A stretch of 64,000 nt of DNA. It comes from Enterobacter sp. 638 (GTDB taxonomy: Bacteria > Pseudomonadota > Gammaproteobacteria > Enterobacterales > Enterobacteriaceae). Where the stretch lies: positions 3,472,001-3,536,000 of the forward strand of contig NC_009436.1 in assembly GCF_000016325.1 (NCBI RefSeq), in the 5' to 3' direction. The position numbers and the translations under genes are program-made. How positions within the stretch are numbered: position 1 is the first letter of the stretch; each line of letters starts with the position of its first letter. The notes below the pieces were generated by a model. The model was not told the origin of the DNA and made no database searches. It was given only the letters and a program-made list of their open reading frames with translations. Positions 51,991 to 63,680 of the stretch are shown here, piece after piece.

Positions 51991-54222
51991 TTAACCGCCG
52001 TGCAGACGACGGGCGTCAATCACATCCGGCACCTGGTTCAGTTTGCCAAGCACGCGGCCCAGCACCTGCAGGTTGTAGATTTCGATCGTCATATCGATGG
52101 TGGCGAGCTGCTCGCGCGTGTCGCTACGACTCGCCACGCCCAGCACGTTGACCTTCTCGTTGGCAAGAATCGTGGTGATGTCACGCAGCAAACCGCTACG
52201 GTCATTGGCCGTGACGCGCACCACCAGCGAGTAACCGGCGGAATAGCTTTCGCCCCACACCGCATCCACGATGCGTTCCGGCGCATGAGATTGCAGCTCG
52301 GCCAACTGGTCGCAGTCCGAACGGTGAATCGAAATTCCCCGCCCCTGAGTAATAAAGCCGACAATGTCATCGCCAGGGATCGGCTGGCAGCAGCGGGCAA
52401 TGTGATGCATCAAGTTGCCGACGCCCTCGACCACTACGCGGCCATTGTCTTTGCTGCGATGCGGTGGCGTGTAGGTTTTCTGCTGAAGCTGTTTCAGCGC
52501 AGCTGCATCTTGTTCAGCTGCGCTCGGCTTATTGAACTTCGACTGCAGGAAGTTCACCATCTGGTTGAGACGAATATCGCCCCCGCCAATGGCCGCCAAC
52601 AGCTCATCCATTTCGTTAAAGTTGTAGCGCGGCAGCAGGTGTTTTTCTGCTTCTTTCAGGTTGATGCCTAAATGTTCCAGCTCATCATCCAAAATCTGGC
52701 GACCCGCGATGATATTTTTGTCGCGATCTTGCTTACGGAACCAAGCATGGATTTTGGAGCGGCCACGGCTGGTAGTGACATAACCGAGGTTCGGGTTTAG
52801 CCAGTCGCGGCTTGGGTTCGGCTGTTTCTGGGTGATGATTTCAATCTGATCGCCCATCTGTAGCTGATAGGTAAACGGCACGATGCGGCCGCCAATCTTC
52901 GCCCCGATGCAGCGATGCCCCACATCGCTGTGGATGTGGTAAGCAAAATCGAGCGGCGTTGAACCTGTCGGCAGGTCAACTACGTCCCCTTTTGGCGTAA
53001 AGACATACACCCGGTCGTCAAAGACCTGGCTGCGCACTTCGTCGAGCAATTCGCCCGAATCGGCCATCTCTTCTTGCCAGGCGATAAGCTTACGCAGCCA
53101 GGCAATACGATCTTCGTGGCCGGTACGCGTTCCGGTAGACGGGCCTTCTTTGTATTTCCAGTGTGCCGCGACGCCAAGCTCGGCGTCTTCATGCATCTGT
53201 TTGGTACGAATCTGAATTTCAACCGTTTTGCCGCCAGGACCCAGCACAACGGTGTGAATAGACTGATAGCCGTTCGGTTTGGGGTTGGCGACGTAATCGT
53301 CAAACTCATCCGGTAAATGACGGAAGTGAGTATGCACTATCCCCAGCGCGGCGTAGCAGTCCTGCAAACGATCGGCGACGATGCGCACCGCGCGCACGTC
53401 AAACAGCTCATCAAAGGCAAGATGCTTTTTCTGCATTTTGCGCCAGATGCTGTAGATGTGTTTCGGTCGGCCATACACTTCGGCCCGCACGTTCTCTTCT
53501 TTCATCGCCTGACGCAATCCACCGACAAACTCGTCGATATAGTGCTCGCGATCGATACGGCGCTCGTGTAGCAGCTTGGCAATACGTTTGTATTCCGCAG
53601 GGTGCAGATAGCGGAAGCAGTAATCCTCAAGCTCCCATTTCAGCTGTCCGATGCCTAAACGGTTAGCAAGAGGCGCATAGATATTGGTGCACTCTTTTGC
53701 TGCCAGCACGCGCTCATCTTCAGGTGCATCTTTCACTTCGCGCAGGTGGGCAACGCGTTCGGCCAGCTTGATGACGACGCAGCGGAAATCATCCACCATC
53801 GCCAGTAGCATGCGGCGAACGTTATCAACCTGTTCGGAGGAGACAGAGTCCGTATGAGCCGCTTTAAGCTGACGAATGGCAGCCATATCGCGCACGCCGT
53901 GAATCAGTTCAACTACGGGTTTTCCTACGCTCTCACGCAGCACATCTTCGCTGACCACGTCGGCATCCGCCAGTGGGAACAGCAGCGCGGCCTGCAGCGT
54001 TTCGATATCCATGTTGAGCATGGAGAGGATTTCGACCATCTCGATGCCGCGCCATAACACCAAATCGGCGTCAGCATGGCCCTGCGTCATGCGCAGACAA
54101 TAGGCCCAGGTTTCGGTTAAGCGTTCACACGACTGCTGGCTGGAAATCCCCAGACTTGCGATCCATTTTTGTGGGTCAAACTCACCAGCTTTATTGAGAT
54201 GTGCACTTCTTACCGCAACCAT
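51991..54222 (-). CDS. relA: GTP pyrophosphokinase RelA
   Basis: The ribosome-linked (p)ppGpp synthetase of the stringent response, 743 residues. The N-terminal hydrolase-like domain is inactive by sequence: the HD pair is replaced by FP in LLFPLADADV. The synthetase domain follows with GRPKHIYSIWRKMQKK. TGS (VFTPKGDVVDLP), zinc-finger/CC (RCCQPIPGD) and ACT domains complete the chain. The start is the ATG at 54222, preceded by GGAGAGG. Confidence 0.97.
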   Translation of the reverse strand: MVAVRSAHLNKAGEFDPQKWIASLGISSQQSCERLTETWAYCLRMTQGHADADLVLWRGIEMVEILSMLNMDIETLQAALLFPLADADVVSEDVLRESVGKPVVELIHGVRDMAAIRQLKAAHTDSVSSEQVDNVRRMLLAMVDDFRCVVIKLAERVAHLREVKDAPEDERVLAAKECTNIYAPLANRLGIGQLKWELEDYCFRYLHPAEYKRIAKLLHERRIDREHYIDEFVGGLRQAMKEENVRAEVYGRPKHIYSIWRKMQKKHLAFDELFDVRAVRIVADRLQDCYAALGIVHTHFRHLPDEFDDYVANPKPNGYQSIHTVVLGPGGKTVEIQIRTKQMHEDAELGVAAHWKYKEGPSTGTRTGHEDRIAWLRKLIAWQEEMADSGELLDEVRSQVFDDRVYVFTPKGDVVDLPTGSTPLDFAYHIHSDVGHRCIGAKIGGRIVPFTYQLQMGDQIEIITQKQPNPSRDWLNPNLGYVTTSRGRSKIHAWFRKQDRDKNIIAGRQILDDELEHLGINLKEAEKHLLPRYNFNEMDELLAAIGGGDIRLNQMVNFLQSKFNKPSAAEQDAAALKQLQQKTYTPPHRSKDNGRVVVEGVGNLMHHIARCCQPIPGDDIVGFITQGRGISIHRSDCDQLAELQSHAPERIVDAVWGESYSAGYSLVVRVTANDRSGLLRDITTILANEKVNVLGVASRSDTREQLATIDMTIEIYNLQVLGRVLGKLNQVPDVIDARRLHGG

Positions 54223-54277
54223 CGTCCTCTCCTTTAGGGACAAGGGCCTGTCGAATTCGACAAGCCGAAACTAATCA

Positions 54278-55573
54278 CTAGAGCTGAAACAACACCATTG
54301 ATTCCAGGTGTCCAGTGTGCGGGAACATATCCAGCATTGCCAGACGCTGAATTTGGTAACCCGCACTTAATAATGCCTCGCTGTCCCGCGCTAATGTCGC
54401 TGGGTTACAGGAAACATAGACCACGCGTTTTGGCGCGAGTTTAATTATATGCTGCATTACGCCTGGCGCACCCGCGCGTGCGGGATCGAGTAAAACTTTA
54501 TCAAAACCGTGCTGCGCCCAGGGTTGTTGAGTGACATCCTCTTCAAGGTTTTCATGAAAGAATGTCACATTATCCAACGCGTTATGATGCGCATTTTGCT
54601 GCCCTTTTTCGACCAGCGCATTGACGCCCTCGACGCCGACGACGCTGGCTGCTCGTTGCGCCAGGGGCAATGTAAAATTCCCCATGCCGCAAAACAGGTC
54701 GAGCACCCGATCATCAGGCTGAACATCAAGCCACTCAATCGCTTTCGCGACCATCTGCTGGTTCACACCGTCGTTCACCTGGATGAAATCGCGCGGACTG
54801 AACGTTAAGCGTAGTCCGTCAGAGAGATACCAGGGATCGTCACCCGACACGCGCTCAAGTATCTCGCTTTGTGGCGCGAGAAAAAGCGTCAGTTCATGAG
54901 AATGCGAAAAGCGTTCCAGTTTTTCGCGATCCGGAGCGGAAAGTGGCGCAGTGTGGCGCAGTACCATCAGCGGCCCATTATCAGCAAGGACCAGCTCAAC
55001 ATGTCCCAGCGCACGCGCGCCCTGCAAATCAGAAAGGCAGTTGCGCAAATGCGGGAGCAATGCCTCAAGATGGGGCACCAAAACGGGGCACTGCTTCACA
55101 TCCACGATGTCACTGGAGGCGGCTTTGCGAAATCCCATCGCCAGTTTTTGCGTTTTGGGTTCATAGCTCAGGCTCAGACGCGCCCGGCGGCGATATCCCC
55201 AGGGCTCCCCTGAGATGATCTCATTCACCTCATGTTTCATCAGACGCGCCAGCGCAGTGCTTTTGCTGCTCTGTTGTAGCGCAACGCTCGCATGCTGCTG
55301 CTGGCAGCCACCGCACACGCCAAAATGCGGACAGCGTGGCGCAACGCGTTCAGGACTATCATTAAGGCGACGTTTTACCTGACCACGTGAATACTTGCTT
55401 TTGTCTTCCGTCAGGGTGACTTCGGCCCGTTCATTCGGTAATAATCCGGGAATAAACAAGGCTTTGCCATTATGACGTGCAACGCCCTGACCAAACGGGT
55501 CCAGGTCTGTGGCTTCAACAGTTATGATCTGACGCGTCGTCACGCGTCGCTTTGCAGAGTAGAATTGCGCCAT
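54278..55573 (-). CDS. rlmD: 23S rRNA (uracil(1939)-C5)-methyltransferase RlmD
   Basis: An iron-sulfur SAM enzyme that methylates U1939 of 23S rRNA. It has 431 residues. An N-terminal TRAM domain is followed by the cluster cysteines in [10 protein letters not shown] (about 79-88) and a later Cys in KQCPVL. The SAM motif [10 protein letters not shown] and the catalytic nucleophile in [12 protein letters not shown] complete it. The start is the ATG at 55573 (MAQFYS); the in-frame TTG six codons earlier is unlikely. It is divergent from barA across 57 bases. Confidence 0.96.
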   Translation of the reverse strand: MAQFYSAKRRVTTRQIITVEATDLDPFGQGVARHNGKALFIPGLLPNERAEVTLTEDKSKYSRGQVKRRLNDSPERVAPRCPHFGVCGGCQQQHASVALQQSSKSTALARLMKHEVNEIISGEPWGYRRRARLSLSYEPKTQKLAMGFRKAASSDIVDVKQCPVLVPHLEALLPHLRNCLSDLQGARALGHVELVLADNGPLMVLRHTAPLSAPDREKLERFSHSHELTLFLAPQSEILERVSGDDPWYLSDGLRLTFSPRDFIQVNDGVNQQMVAKAIEWLDVQPDDRVLDLFCGMGNFTLPLAQRAASVVGVEGVNALVEKGQQNAHHNALDNVTFFHENLEEDVTQQPWAQHGFDKVLLDPARAGAPGVMQHIIKLAPKRVVYVSCNPATLARDSEALLSAGYQIQRLAMLDMFPHTGHLESMVLFQL

Positions 55574-55630
55574 CGCCGAGAATTTTCTCAAAAAAACATA
55601 ATGACCCTAATTGTCCCATAACGGAACGCC

Positions 55631-58387
55631 ATGACCAACTACAGCCTGCGCGCACGCATGATGATTTTGATTCTCGCCCCGACCGTTCTGATCGGTTTGC
55701 TGTTGAGCATCTTCTTTGTTGTGCACCGTTACAATGACTTGCAGCGTCAACTGGAAGATGCGGGCGCCAGCATCATCGAACCGCTGGCCGTGTCGAGTGA
55801 ATACGGCATGAATCTGCAAAATCGAGATTCTCTCGGGCAGCTCATCAGCGTGTTGCATCGCCGTCATTCAGAGATCGTGCGCGCCATTTCCGTGTATGAC
55901 GAAAATAATCGCCTGTTCGTCACCTCGAATTTTCATCTCGATCCCAGTGAGCTGAAAATCGCCGACGGCGTGCCCTTCCCGCGTCATCTGACCGTGATAA
56001 GGCGTGGCGATATTATGATTTTGCGTACGCCGATTTTATCGGAGAGCTATTCGCCGGATGAATCCGCCGTATCAGACGCCAAGGCCAGTAAGAATATGTT
56101 GGGATATGTGGCGCTGGAGTTGGATCTCAAGTCAGTGCGGCTCCAGCAGTACAAAGAAATATTTATCTCCAGCGTGATGATGCTGTTTTGTATCGGGATT
56201 GCGCTCATTTTCGGCTGGCGTTTAATGCGCGACGTCACCAGTCCCATTCGTAATATGGTGAATACCGTTGACCGTATCCGCCGCGGGCAACTCGACAGTC
56301 GCGTCGAAGGATTCATGCTCGGCGAACTGGATATGCTGAAAAACGGCATTAACTCGATGGCGATGTCGCTCGCGGCCTATCACGAAGAGATGCAGCATAA
56401 CGTCGATCAGGCCACCTCGGATCTGCGCGAAACCCTTGAGCAGATGGAGATCCAGAACGTCGAGCTGGATTTAGCGAAAAAACGCGCTCAGGAAGCCGCG
56501 CGTATTAAATCAGAATTCCTCGCCAATATGTCCCACGAGCTGCGCACGCCGCTGAACGGGGTAATTGGCTTTACGCGCCTGACGTTAAAATCTGAGCTCA
56601 ACCCGACCCAACGCGATCATCTGCATACCATTGAGCGTTCAGCCAATAATCTGCTGGCGATCATTAACGACGTGCTTGATTTCTCCAAGCTGGAAGCGGG
56701 CAAACTGATCCTCGAAAGTATTCCTTTCCCGCTGCGCAGCACCCTGGATGAAATCGTGACGCTACTTGCGCACTCCTCGCACGACAAAGGTCTTGAGCTG
56801 ACGCTGAACATCAAAAATGACGTGCCAGATAATGTCATCGGCGATCCGCTGCGTCTCCAGCAGGTGATCACTAATCTGGTGGGGAACGCGATTAAATTTA
56901 CCGAAAACGGAAACATTGACGTTCTGGTCGAAAAGCGTGCGATCAGCAATAACAAACTCCAGATTGAGGTGCAGATCCGCGATACCGGCATTGGTATCCC
57001 TGAGCGGGATCAGTCGCGGCTGTTCCAGGCTTTCCGCCAGGCGGATGCCAGTATTTCGCGTCGCCACGGCGGGACAGGATTAGGGCTGGTGATCACCCAA
57101 AAACTGCTCAAAGAGATGGGCGGGGATATCTCTTTCCACAGCCAGCCCAATCGCGGATCGACGTTCTGGTTCCATATCAGTCTCGACCTGAATCCCAACG
57201 TGGTGACCGACGGCCCAATGACACACTGCCTGCGCGGCATGCGTCTGGCCTATGTCGAACCGAACGCCGCAGCGGCCCAAAGTACGCTGGATGTGCTCAG
57301 CACTACGCCGCTGGAGGTCATATACAGCCCCACGTTCTCTGCCCTCGCCGTCGATCATTACGACATTTTGCTGATGGGCATTCCGGTCACTTTTACGGGC
57401 GAACTGACGATGCAGCAGGAGCGGCTGGCGAAAGCCGCTTCCATGACCGATTACCTGCTTCTGGCGCTGCCGTGTCACGCGCAGCTGAACGCGGAGGAGC
57501 TAAAAAATGACGGTGCGGCTGCCTGTCTGTTAAAACCGCTGACCGCAACACGTCTACTTCCAGCGCTGACCGAATATTGCCGCATCAATCATCATGCACT
57601 CCCCGTCGCTCATGATGACCACAAACTGCCAATGAGCGTCATGGCTGTCGATGACAATCCGGCCAACCTCAAACTCATCGGTGTGTTACTGGAAGATCAG
57701 GTGCAGCACGTTGAGCTATGCAGCAGCGGCGCACAGGCGGTGGAACATGCGAAGCAGATGCAATTTGATCTGATACTGATGGATATTCAGATGCCGGACA
57801 TGGATGGCATTCGCGCCTGTGAGTTGATTCGCCAGCTCCCACATCAGCAGCAAACACCGGTGATTGCAGTGACGGCTCATGCCATGGCGGGGCAAAAAGA
57901 GAAGCTGTTGAGTGCCGGAATGAATGATTATCTGGCGAAACCGATCGACGAAGAGAAGCTGCACAGCTTGCTGTTACGCTATAAACCCGGCCTCGCGGGG
58001 GGCGCCTACATTGCCCCGTCAGAACCCGTGGAAATGACCTTTAATCCTGATGCCACGCTCGACTGGCAACTGGCTCTGCATCAGGCGGCGAGTAAACCGG
58101 ATTTAGCGCGAGAGATGCTGCAAATGCTGATCGCCTTCCTGCCGGAAATCCGGAATAAAGTAGAAGAACAGCTGGTGGGTGAAAACCCTGAAGATCTGCT
58201 TGAGGCCATTCATAAATTGCACGGCAGTTGCAGCTACAGCGGCGTGCCGCGCCTGAAAAGTCTCTGCCAGTTGCTTGAGCAGCAGTTGCGTTCGGGTACG
58301 CCTGAGTCAGAGCTGGAGCCAGAGTTTCTCGAATTGCTGGATGAAATGGATAACGTTACGCGCGAAGCGAGAAAAATGCTGGGATAA
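55631..58387 (+). CDS. barA: Hybrid sensor histidine kinase BarA
   Basis: A tripartite kinase that senses short-chain carboxylates and phosphorylates UvrY, controlling the Csr system. It has 918 residues, the E. coli length. Two membrane segments (about 9-30 and 175-197) bracket a periplasmic sensor, then HAMP, HisKA with His302 in [12 protein letters not shown], HATPase ([15 protein letters not shown]), a receiver with Asp718 in [13 protein letters not shown], and HPt with His861 in [10 protein letters not shown]. All phosphorelay residues are present. Confidence 0.97.
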   Translation: MTNYSLRARMMILILAPTVLIGLLLSIFFVVHRYNDLQRQLEDAGASIIEPLAVSSEYGMNLQNRDSLGQLISVLHRRHSEIVRAISVYDENNRLFVTSNFHLDPSELKIADGVPFPRHLTVIRRGDIMILRTPILSESYSPDESAVSDAKASKNMLGYVALELDLKSVRLQQYKEIFISSVMMLFCIGIALIFGWRLMRDVTSPIRNMVNTVDRIRRGQLDSRVEGFMLGELDMLKNGINSMAMSLAAYHEEMQHNVDQATSDLRETLEQMEIQNVELDLAKKRAQEAARIKSEFLANMSHELRTPLNGVIGFTRLTLKSELNPTQRDHLHTIERSANNLLAIINDVLDFSKLEAGKLILESIPFPLRSTLDEIVTLLAHSSHDKGLELTLNIKNDVPDNVIGDPLRLQQVITNLVGNAIKFTENGNIDVLVEKRAISNNKLQIEVQIRDTGIGIPERDQSRLFQAFRQADASISRRHGGTGLGLVITQKLLKEMGGDISFHSQPNRGSTFWFHISLDLNPNVVTDGPMTHCLRGMRLAYVEPNAAAAQSTLDVLSTTPLEVIYSPTFSALAVDHYDILLMGIPVTFTGELTMQQERLAKAASMTDYLLLALPCHAQLNAEELKNDGAAACLLKPLTATRLLPALTEYCRINHHALPVAHDDHKLPMSVMAVDDNPANLKLIGVLLEDQVQHVELCSSGAQAVEHAKQMQFDLILMDIQMPDMDGIRACELIRQLPHQQQTPVIAVTAHAMAGQKEKLLSAGMNDYLAKPIDEEKLHSLLLRYKPGLAGGAYIAPSEPVEMTFNPDATLDWQLALHQAASKPDLAREMLQMLIAFLPEIRNKVEEQLVGENPEDLLEAIHKLHGSCSYSGVPRLKSLCQLLEQQLRSGTPESELEPEFLELLDEMDNVTREARKMLG

Positions 58388-58395
58388 GAAAATCA

Positions 58396-58412
58396 GGGGA
58401 TATTACATCCCC
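58396..58412. terminator. Hairpin at the barA / glycerate kinase junction
   Basis: GGGGAT-ATTAC-ATCCCC, followed by CTTTCCC, spans the end of the kinase gene. The two converging genes are only 15 bases apart, so this small hairpin is the only visible terminator-like structure for either. Confidence 0.5.
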
Positions 58413-59542
58413 TTTCCCGCCAGCAATGTCGCCGCGATATTTCTCGCGGTCATGCGCACGTTTTCTGCGGCATTTTCTAACGCCTCTTCCAGTGAACAAA
58501 CGCTATAAATCACGCTGAACACCGCGTCGATGCCGTGCTCATGCACCACGCCAACATCCGCCGTCAAGCTCCCCGCAATACCGATCACGGGCTTGTTGTA
58601 ACGTTTGGCGACTTTCGCCACGCCGACCGGCACTTTGCCATGTATCGTCTGGCTGTCGATGCGCCCTTCGCCGGTGATCACTAAGTCGGCATCAGCAACG
58701 TGCTTATCCAGATGCAAAGCGTCGGTGACAATCTCAATGCCCTGGCGTAACTCCGCGCCGCAAAACGCGTACAGCGCTGCGCCCATGCCACCCGCTGCGC
58801 CGCCACCCGCAAGATTGAGCACGTCTTTATCCAGATCGCGGGAGATGATTCGCGCAAAGTGCGCCAGGGACTGATCCAGCTTACTGACCATTTCCGGGGT
58901 TGCCCCTTTTTGCGGGCCAAACACCGCTGATGCGCCTTCATCGCCGGTTAACGGGTTGGTGACATCGCATGCCACTTCGATGCAGCACTCCGCCAGACGG
59001 GTATCTAACGTGTTGGTATCAATGCATGCCAGCGTGCCCAGTTCGCCGCCGCCGTGCCCAATTTGATGGCCTTGGGCGTTCAGCAATTTCGCCCCCAGCG
59101 CCTGCACCATTCCGGCTCCGCCGTCGTTAGTGGCACTTCCGCCAAGACCAATAATGATGTGTTTTACCCCCGCATCCAGGGCATGACGAATGAGTTCGCC
59201 TGTGCCCCAGGAGGTGGTTTTGAGTGGGTTACGTAAGGATGAGGCGACAAGCTCCAGGCCGCTCGCTGCAGCCATTTCGATAAACGCGCTTTGTTCATCA
59301 CCGGATAATCCGTAGAACCCTTCAACGTTTTCGCCCAACGGCCCGGTGACCTGGACGTTAATGATTTTGCCCTGCGTGGCCGCCACCATCGCTTCGACCG
59401 TGCCTTCGCCGCCGTCGGCTACCGGTAATTTGACATACTGCGCCGAAGGAAAGATCTCGCTAAATCCCTGCTCGATCGCCGTCGCCACCTCAAGAGCACT
59501 CAAACTTTCCTTATACGAGTCCGGTGCGATTACAATTTTCAT
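58403..59542 (-). CDS. garK: Glycerate 2-kinase (GarK/GlxK family)
   Basis: It phosphorylates D-glycerate to 2-phosphoglycerate, the last step that brings glucarate/galactarate carbon into glycolysis. It has 379 residues with the family opening MKIVIAPDSYKESLSA, VADGGEGTVEA, GLGGSATNDGGAGM and GEGRIDSQTIHGK. GarK and GlxK are alike, so the symbol rests on context with the gud genes. In E. coli garK lies elsewhere; here it follows gudD after 88 bases that contain a terminator-like hairpin. Confidence 0.85.
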   Translation of the reverse strand: MKIVIAPDSYKESLSALEVATAIEQGFSEIFPSAQYVKLPVADGGEGTVEAMVAATQGKIINVQVTGPLGENVEGFYGLSGDEQSAFIEMAAASGLELVASSLRNPLKTTSWGTGELIRHALDAGVKHIIIGLGGSATNDGGAGMVQALGAKLLNAQGHQIGHGGGELGTLACIDTNTLDTRLAECCIEVACDVTNPLTGDEGASAVFGPQKGATPEMVSKLDQSLAHFARIISRDLDKDVLNLAGGGAAGGMGAALYAFCGAELRQGIEIVTDALHLDKHVADADLVITGEGRIDSQTIHGKVPVGVAKVAKRYNKPVIGIAGSLTADVGVVHEHGIDAVFSVIYSVCSLEEALENAAENVRMTARNIAATLLAGKGM

Positions 59543-59594
59543 AAGCCATCCTTACGCCTGTTAACTTCGTTGAGCATACACCCGTGCGGAGTGC

Positions 59595-59625
59595 AAAAAT
59601 GCCGACTCCCGCAGGAACCGGCATT
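59595..59625 (-). terminator. Terminator-like hairpin between gudD and glycerate kinase
   Basis: On the minus strand AATGCCG, a 14-base loop and CGGCATT are followed at once by TTT. The hairpin stands five bases after the gudD stop, so it may end or reduce transcription before the kinase gene. Confidence 0.65.
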
Positions 59626-59630
59626 CACAC

Positions 59631-60968
59631 CTAACGCACCATGCAAGGACGCTTATTATTAAAGGTCCAGTCCGGGATTAAATACTGCATCGCCATCGCA
59701 TCATCACGTGCGCCCAGGCCATGCTTCTGATACAGCTCGTGCGCTTTCATTAGCTGATCCATATCGAGTTCGACGCCTAAGCCTGGCGCGGTGGGTACTT
59801 TTACCATTCCGCCTTTGATCTCGAACGGCTGTTTGGTCAGGCGCTGGTTGCCCTCCTGCCAGATCCAGTGGGTGTCGATAGCGGTGATTTTCCCTGGCGC
59901 AGCAGCAGCTACATGGGTAAACATCGCCAGCGAGATATCAAAGTGGTTGTTCGAGTGCGAGCCCCAGGTCAGCCCGAATTCGTGGCACATTTGCGCCACG
60001 CGAACCGAGCCTTGCATGGTCCAGAAATGCGGATCGGCCAGCGGAATATCAACCGATTGCAGCGAAAGGGTGTGCCCCATCTGACGCCAGTCGGTGGCAA
60101 TCATATTTGTCGCCGTTGGTAGACCCGTCGCCCGGCGGAATTCGGCCATCACTTCACGACCGGAAAACCCTTGCTCAGCGCCACACGGATCTTCGGCATA
60201 GGCCAGCACGCCTTTCAGCCGCTTACCAATACTGATGGCTTCATTGAGCGACCAGGCACCGTTGGGATCGAGCGTGACGCGCGCCTGCGGGAAGCGCTTC
60301 GCCAGGGCTTCAATCGACTCAGCCTCTTCCTCCCCAGCCAGAACGCCGCCTTTCAGTTTGAAATCGTTAAAGCCATATTTTTCGTAGGCGGCTTCAGCCA
60401 GTCGTACCACCGCATCCGGCGTCATGGCTTCGTCGTGACGCAGACGATACCAGTCGCATTTTTCGTCCGGCTGGCTTTGGTATTCCAGCGGCGTCAGTGT
60501 GCGATCGCCCACGAAGAACAGATAGCCGAGCATTTCGACTTCGCTCCGTTGCTGGCCTTCGCCCAGCAATGAGGCGACGTTAACGCCGAGATGCTGCCCC
60601 AGCAGATCCAGCATCGCCGCTTCGATCCCCGTCACCACATGAATGGTGGTGCGCAGGTCAAATGTTTGTAGCCCTCGACCGCCCGCATCACGATCGGCAA
60701 AGGTGTTACGCACCACGTTTAAGACGTTTTTGTATTCGCCAAGCGTTTTACCCACCACTAATGGGATCGCGTCTTCCAGAGTTTTGCGGATCTTCTCGCC
60801 GCCCGGAATTTCGCCCACGCCGGTATGGCCTGAGTTGTCTTTGATGATGACGATGTTGCGGGTAAAGAACGGGGCATGTGCGCCGCTTAGATTCATCAGC
60901 ATGCTGTCGTGGCCCGCCACCGGGACAATCTGCATTGACGTCACAACAGGGGTAGAGAAAGTGCTCAT
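59631..60968 (-). CDS. gudD: D-glucarate dehydratase GudD
   Basis: An enolase-superfamily enzyme that dehydrates D-glucarate (and L-idarate) to 5-keto-4-deoxy-D-glucarate. It has 445 residues. The KLKGG motif with its catalytic lysines lies near 204-210, metal ligands in LDPNGAW and AEDPCG, and the catalytic His in [10 protein letters not shown]. The start is the second of two adjacent ATGs (60968), which gives the better spacing from AGGA and the family N-terminus. It follows gudX by 16 bases. Confidence 0.95.
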   Translation of the reverse strand: MSTFSTPVVTSMQIVPVAGHDSMLMNLSGAHAPFFTRNIVIIKDNSGHTGVGEIPGGEKIRKTLEDAIPLVVGKTLGEYKNVLNVVRNTFADRDAGGRGLQTFDLRTTIHVVTGIEAAMLDLLGQHLGVNVASLLGEGQQRSEVEMLGYLFFVGDRTLTPLEYQSQPDEKCDWYRLRHDEAMTPDAVVRLAEAAYEKYGFNDFKLKGGVLAGEEEAESIEALAKRFPQARVTLDPNGAWSLNEAISIGKRLKGVLAYAEDPCGAEQGFSGREVMAEFRRATGLPTATNMIATDWRQMGHTLSLQSVDIPLADPHFWTMQGSVRVAQMCHEFGLTWGSHSNNHFDISLAMFTHVAAAAPGKITAIDTHWIWQEGNQRLTKQPFEIKGGMVKVPTAPGLGVELDMDQLMKAHELYQKHGLGARDDAMAMQYLIPDWTFNNKRPCMVR

Positions 60969-60984
60969 CATTCCATCCTTTTAA

Positions 60985-62325
60985 TCAGTGGCGACCGAAC
61001 GCAGGGCGTTTGCGGTCAAATGTCCAGCCGGGAACAAGATATTGCATCGGACCAGCGTCATTACGCGCGCCGCCTGGCAACTTCTTGTAAAGCTCATGCG
61101 CCTTATGGATTTGATCCCAGTCCAGTTCGACGCCTAATCCCGGTGCATCCGGTACGGCGATTTTGCCGTTTTTAATCTCAAGGGGATTTTTGATCAGGCG
61201 CGCGTCGCCCTCCTGCCAAATCCAGTGGGTGTCGATGGCCGTTGGCGTACCCGGCGCAGCGGCACCAACGTGCGTGAACATCGCCAGTGAGATATCAAAA
61301 TGATTATTGGAGTGGCAACCCCAGGTCAGGCCCCAGTCGTCGCAGAGTTGCGCGACACGCACTGCGCCTGAAAGCGTCCAGAAATGCGGATCGGCCAACG
61401 GAATATCGACTGAATTCAGCATGACCGCGTGACCCATTTCTCGCCAGTTGGTGGCGATCATATTGGTCGCCACCGGCAATCCTGTTGCGCGACGGAATTC
61501 AGCCATCACTTCGCGTCCTGAAAAACCCTGTTCCGCGCCACAAGGATCTTCCGCATAGGTCAGCACATCGTTCAGCCCTTTGCACAGGGAAATGGCTTCA
61601 TCCAGGAGCCACGCCCCGTTGGGATCGACGGTAATACGCGCATCCGGGAAACGTTTCTTGAGTGCGCGAGCGGCCTCGATTTCCTGCTCACCCGGCAGTA
61701 CGCCGCCCTTCAGTTTGAAGTCTTTAAACCCATAGCGATCCTGTGCGGCTTCTGCGAGACGAACCACCGCGTCGCGGGTCAGTGCCTCCTGGTGACGCAA
61801 GTGGTACCAGTCATGATTGCCCGCAGTGTTTTCCAGATACGGCAGATCGGTTTTAGTGCGATCGCCCACGTAGAAGAGATACCCCAGCACCGTCACCGCA
61901 TCGCGCTGTTTGCCCGGGCCGAGCAGTTCACACACCGGGACGTTCAGCGTTTTTCCGAGAAGGTCCAGCAGCGCCGCTTCTAGCGCGGCGACAGCGTTCA
62001 CGCGCAGTTCAAACGTCCAGGCGCCTTTGCCGAACGTATCGAAATCGGCGGCTTGATTGCCCTTGTGCACTTGCTGCACCACGTTGTTCAGTCGGGCAAT
62101 TTCCCGACCGATGACCATCGGAATGGCATCAAGCAGCGTCTGGAGAATCACTTCACCGCCTGGCGCTTCCCCTACGCCGGTGTTCCCGGCGCTGTCGGTG
62201 AGAATCACGATATTGCGCGTGAAATACGCATTATGCGCGCCGCCAATATTGAGCAGCATACTGTCGTAGCCGGCCACCGGAATGACCTGCATATCGGTAA
62301 TTACTGGGCTGGATTGCGTATTCAT
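60985..62325 (-). CDS. gudX: Glucarate dehydratase-related protein GudX
   Basis: A paralogue of GudD with 446 residues and a similar catalytic outline (KLKGG, VDPNGAW, AEDPCG, SNNHFD). In E. coli it works on glucarate and idarate more weakly than GudD, and its true role is unclear. Compared with the neighbouring GudD, the N-terminal capping region differs most ([16 protein letters not shown] in place of [15 protein letters not shown]). The start is the second ATG (62325), overlapping the gudP stop. Confidence 0.93.
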   Translation of the reverse strand: MNTQSSPVITDMQVIPVAGYDSMLLNIGGAHNAYFTRNIVILTDSAGNTGVGEAPGGEVILQTLLDAIPMVIGREIARLNNVVQQVHKGNQAADFDTFGKGAWTFELRVNAVAALEAALLDLLGKTLNVPVCELLGPGKQRDAVTVLGYLFYVGDRTKTDLPYLENTAGNHDWYHLRHQEALTRDAVVRLAEAAQDRYGFKDFKLKGGVLPGEQEIEAARALKKRFPDARITVDPNGAWLLDEAISLCKGLNDVLTYAEDPCGAEQGFSGREVMAEFRRATGLPVATNMIATNWREMGHAVMLNSVDIPLADPHFWTLSGAVRVAQLCDDWGLTWGCHSNNHFDISLAMFTHVGAAAPGTPTAIDTHWIWQEGDARLIKNPLEIKNGKIAVPDAPGLGVELDWDQIHKAHELYKKLPGGARNDAGPMQYLVPGWTFDRKRPAFGRH

Positions 62326-63680
62326 CATGTGCGCCCCACAACAGGTTTCAATTCCACACGTTTGATATCGCCCACCAGCACCAGATAGCTCAAGACTGCG
62401 ACCAGAGCGTGAACGCCAACATAGATGAGCGCCCCATTAAACGATCCGGTGGTGCCGACGATATAACCAATCGCAATCGGTGTGACGATCCCGGAGATAT
62501 TGCCGAACATGTTGAACAGACCGCCGCTGAGACCGCTGATCTCTTTCGGCGCCGTATCCGCCATGACCGCCCAACCCAATGCGCCAATGCCTTTGCCGAA
62601 GAACGCCAGCGCCATAAAGCCGACAATCATCCACTCCACGTCGACGTAGTTACAGAACACCATCGACATCGAGAGCAGCATCCCCAACACAATCGGCGTT
62701 TTACGCGCAATGTTGAGCGATCCGGTACGCCGCATCAGCCAGTCTGAAATCACCCCGCCCAGCACGCCGCCGATAAAGCCGCACACCGCAGGGACAGAGG
62801 CGATAAAGCCCGCTTTCAGAATCGACATACCGCGTGCCTGCACCAGATACACCGGGAACCAGGTAATAAAGAAGTAAGTCAAAGCGTTGATGCAGTATTG
62901 ACCGAGGTAGATGCCGATCATCATGCGCGAGCCGATAAGCTGTTTGATCTGGCCCCATTTTTGGCTGAACGGTACTTTTTCTTTGGTACTTTTCTGATCC
63001 ATGTTGATCAGCGCACCGCCTTCAGCAATGTATTCCAGCTCTTTCTTGTTTACGCCCGGATGTTGATTGGGTTCGTGGATCACTTTAAGCCAGACAAAGC
63101 TGATGATGATCCCAAGGCCGCCCATAAAGAAGAACACATGTGACCAGCCCACTTCATGCGTTAACCAGCCCATGATCGGCGCGAAAATCACCGTCGCGAA
63201 ATACTGTGCAGAGTTAAAAATCGCGACTGCCGTGCCCCTTTCTTGAGCGGGAAACCAGGCGGCGACGATACGGCTATTACCCGGGAATGATGGCGCTTCG
63301 GCCAGCCCCACCAGGAAACGTAAGGTGAAGAGTGCAATGATAATGCCGAAACCGTTGAAGACATCGACAAAGCCCTGCAACAGCGTAAACAGGGACCATA
63401 TAAAGATGGACCAGAAATAGACACGTTTTGAGCCGAAGCGGTCAAGCAGCCAGCCGCCTGGGATTTGGCCAATCACGTAGGCCCAAGAAAATGCAGAGAA
63501 GACATATCCCATACCGACCGCATCGAGACCAATGTCTTTTGCCATTTCGGAACCGGCAATCGACAGTGTGGCGCGGTCGCCATAGTTGAAGGACGTGACG
63601 ATAAACAGCATCACCACTATCCAGTAGCGAGCATTGGTGCGCTTCTCAGCGCTGCTCGCCGCGTGGCTTAATGTACTCAT
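62325..63680 (-). CDS. gudP: D-glucarate/galactarate MFS transporter GudP
   Basis: An inner-membrane proton-coupled importer of the anion:cation symporter MFS family. It has 451 residues and about 12 membrane segments. Family landmarks are [17 protein letters not shown] near the N-terminus and [13 protein letters not shown] in the first cytoplasmic loop. It is the first gene of gudP-gudX-gudD, coupled to gudX by an overlapping stop/start. Confidence 0.95.
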   Translation of the reverse strand: MSTLSHAASSAEKRTNARYWIVVMLFIVTSFNYGDRATLSIAGSEMAKDIGLDAVGMGYVFSAFSWAYVIGQIPGGWLLDRFGSKRVYFWSIFIWSLFTLLQGFVDVFNGFGIIIALFTLRFLVGLAEAPSFPGNSRIVAAWFPAQERGTAVAIFNSAQYFATVIFAPIMGWLTHEVGWSHVFFFMGGLGIIISFVWLKVIHEPNQHPGVNKKELEYIAEGGALINMDQKSTKEKVPFSQKWGQIKQLIGSRMMIGIYLGQYCINALTYFFITWFPVYLVQARGMSILKAGFIASVPAVCGFIGGVLGGVISDWLMRRTGSLNIARKTPIVLGMLLSMSMVFCNYVDVEWMIVGFMALAFFGKGIGALGWAVMADTAPKEISGLSGGLFNMFGNISGIVTPIAIGYIVGTTGSFNGALIYVGVHALVAVLSYLVLVGDIKRVELKPVVGRT

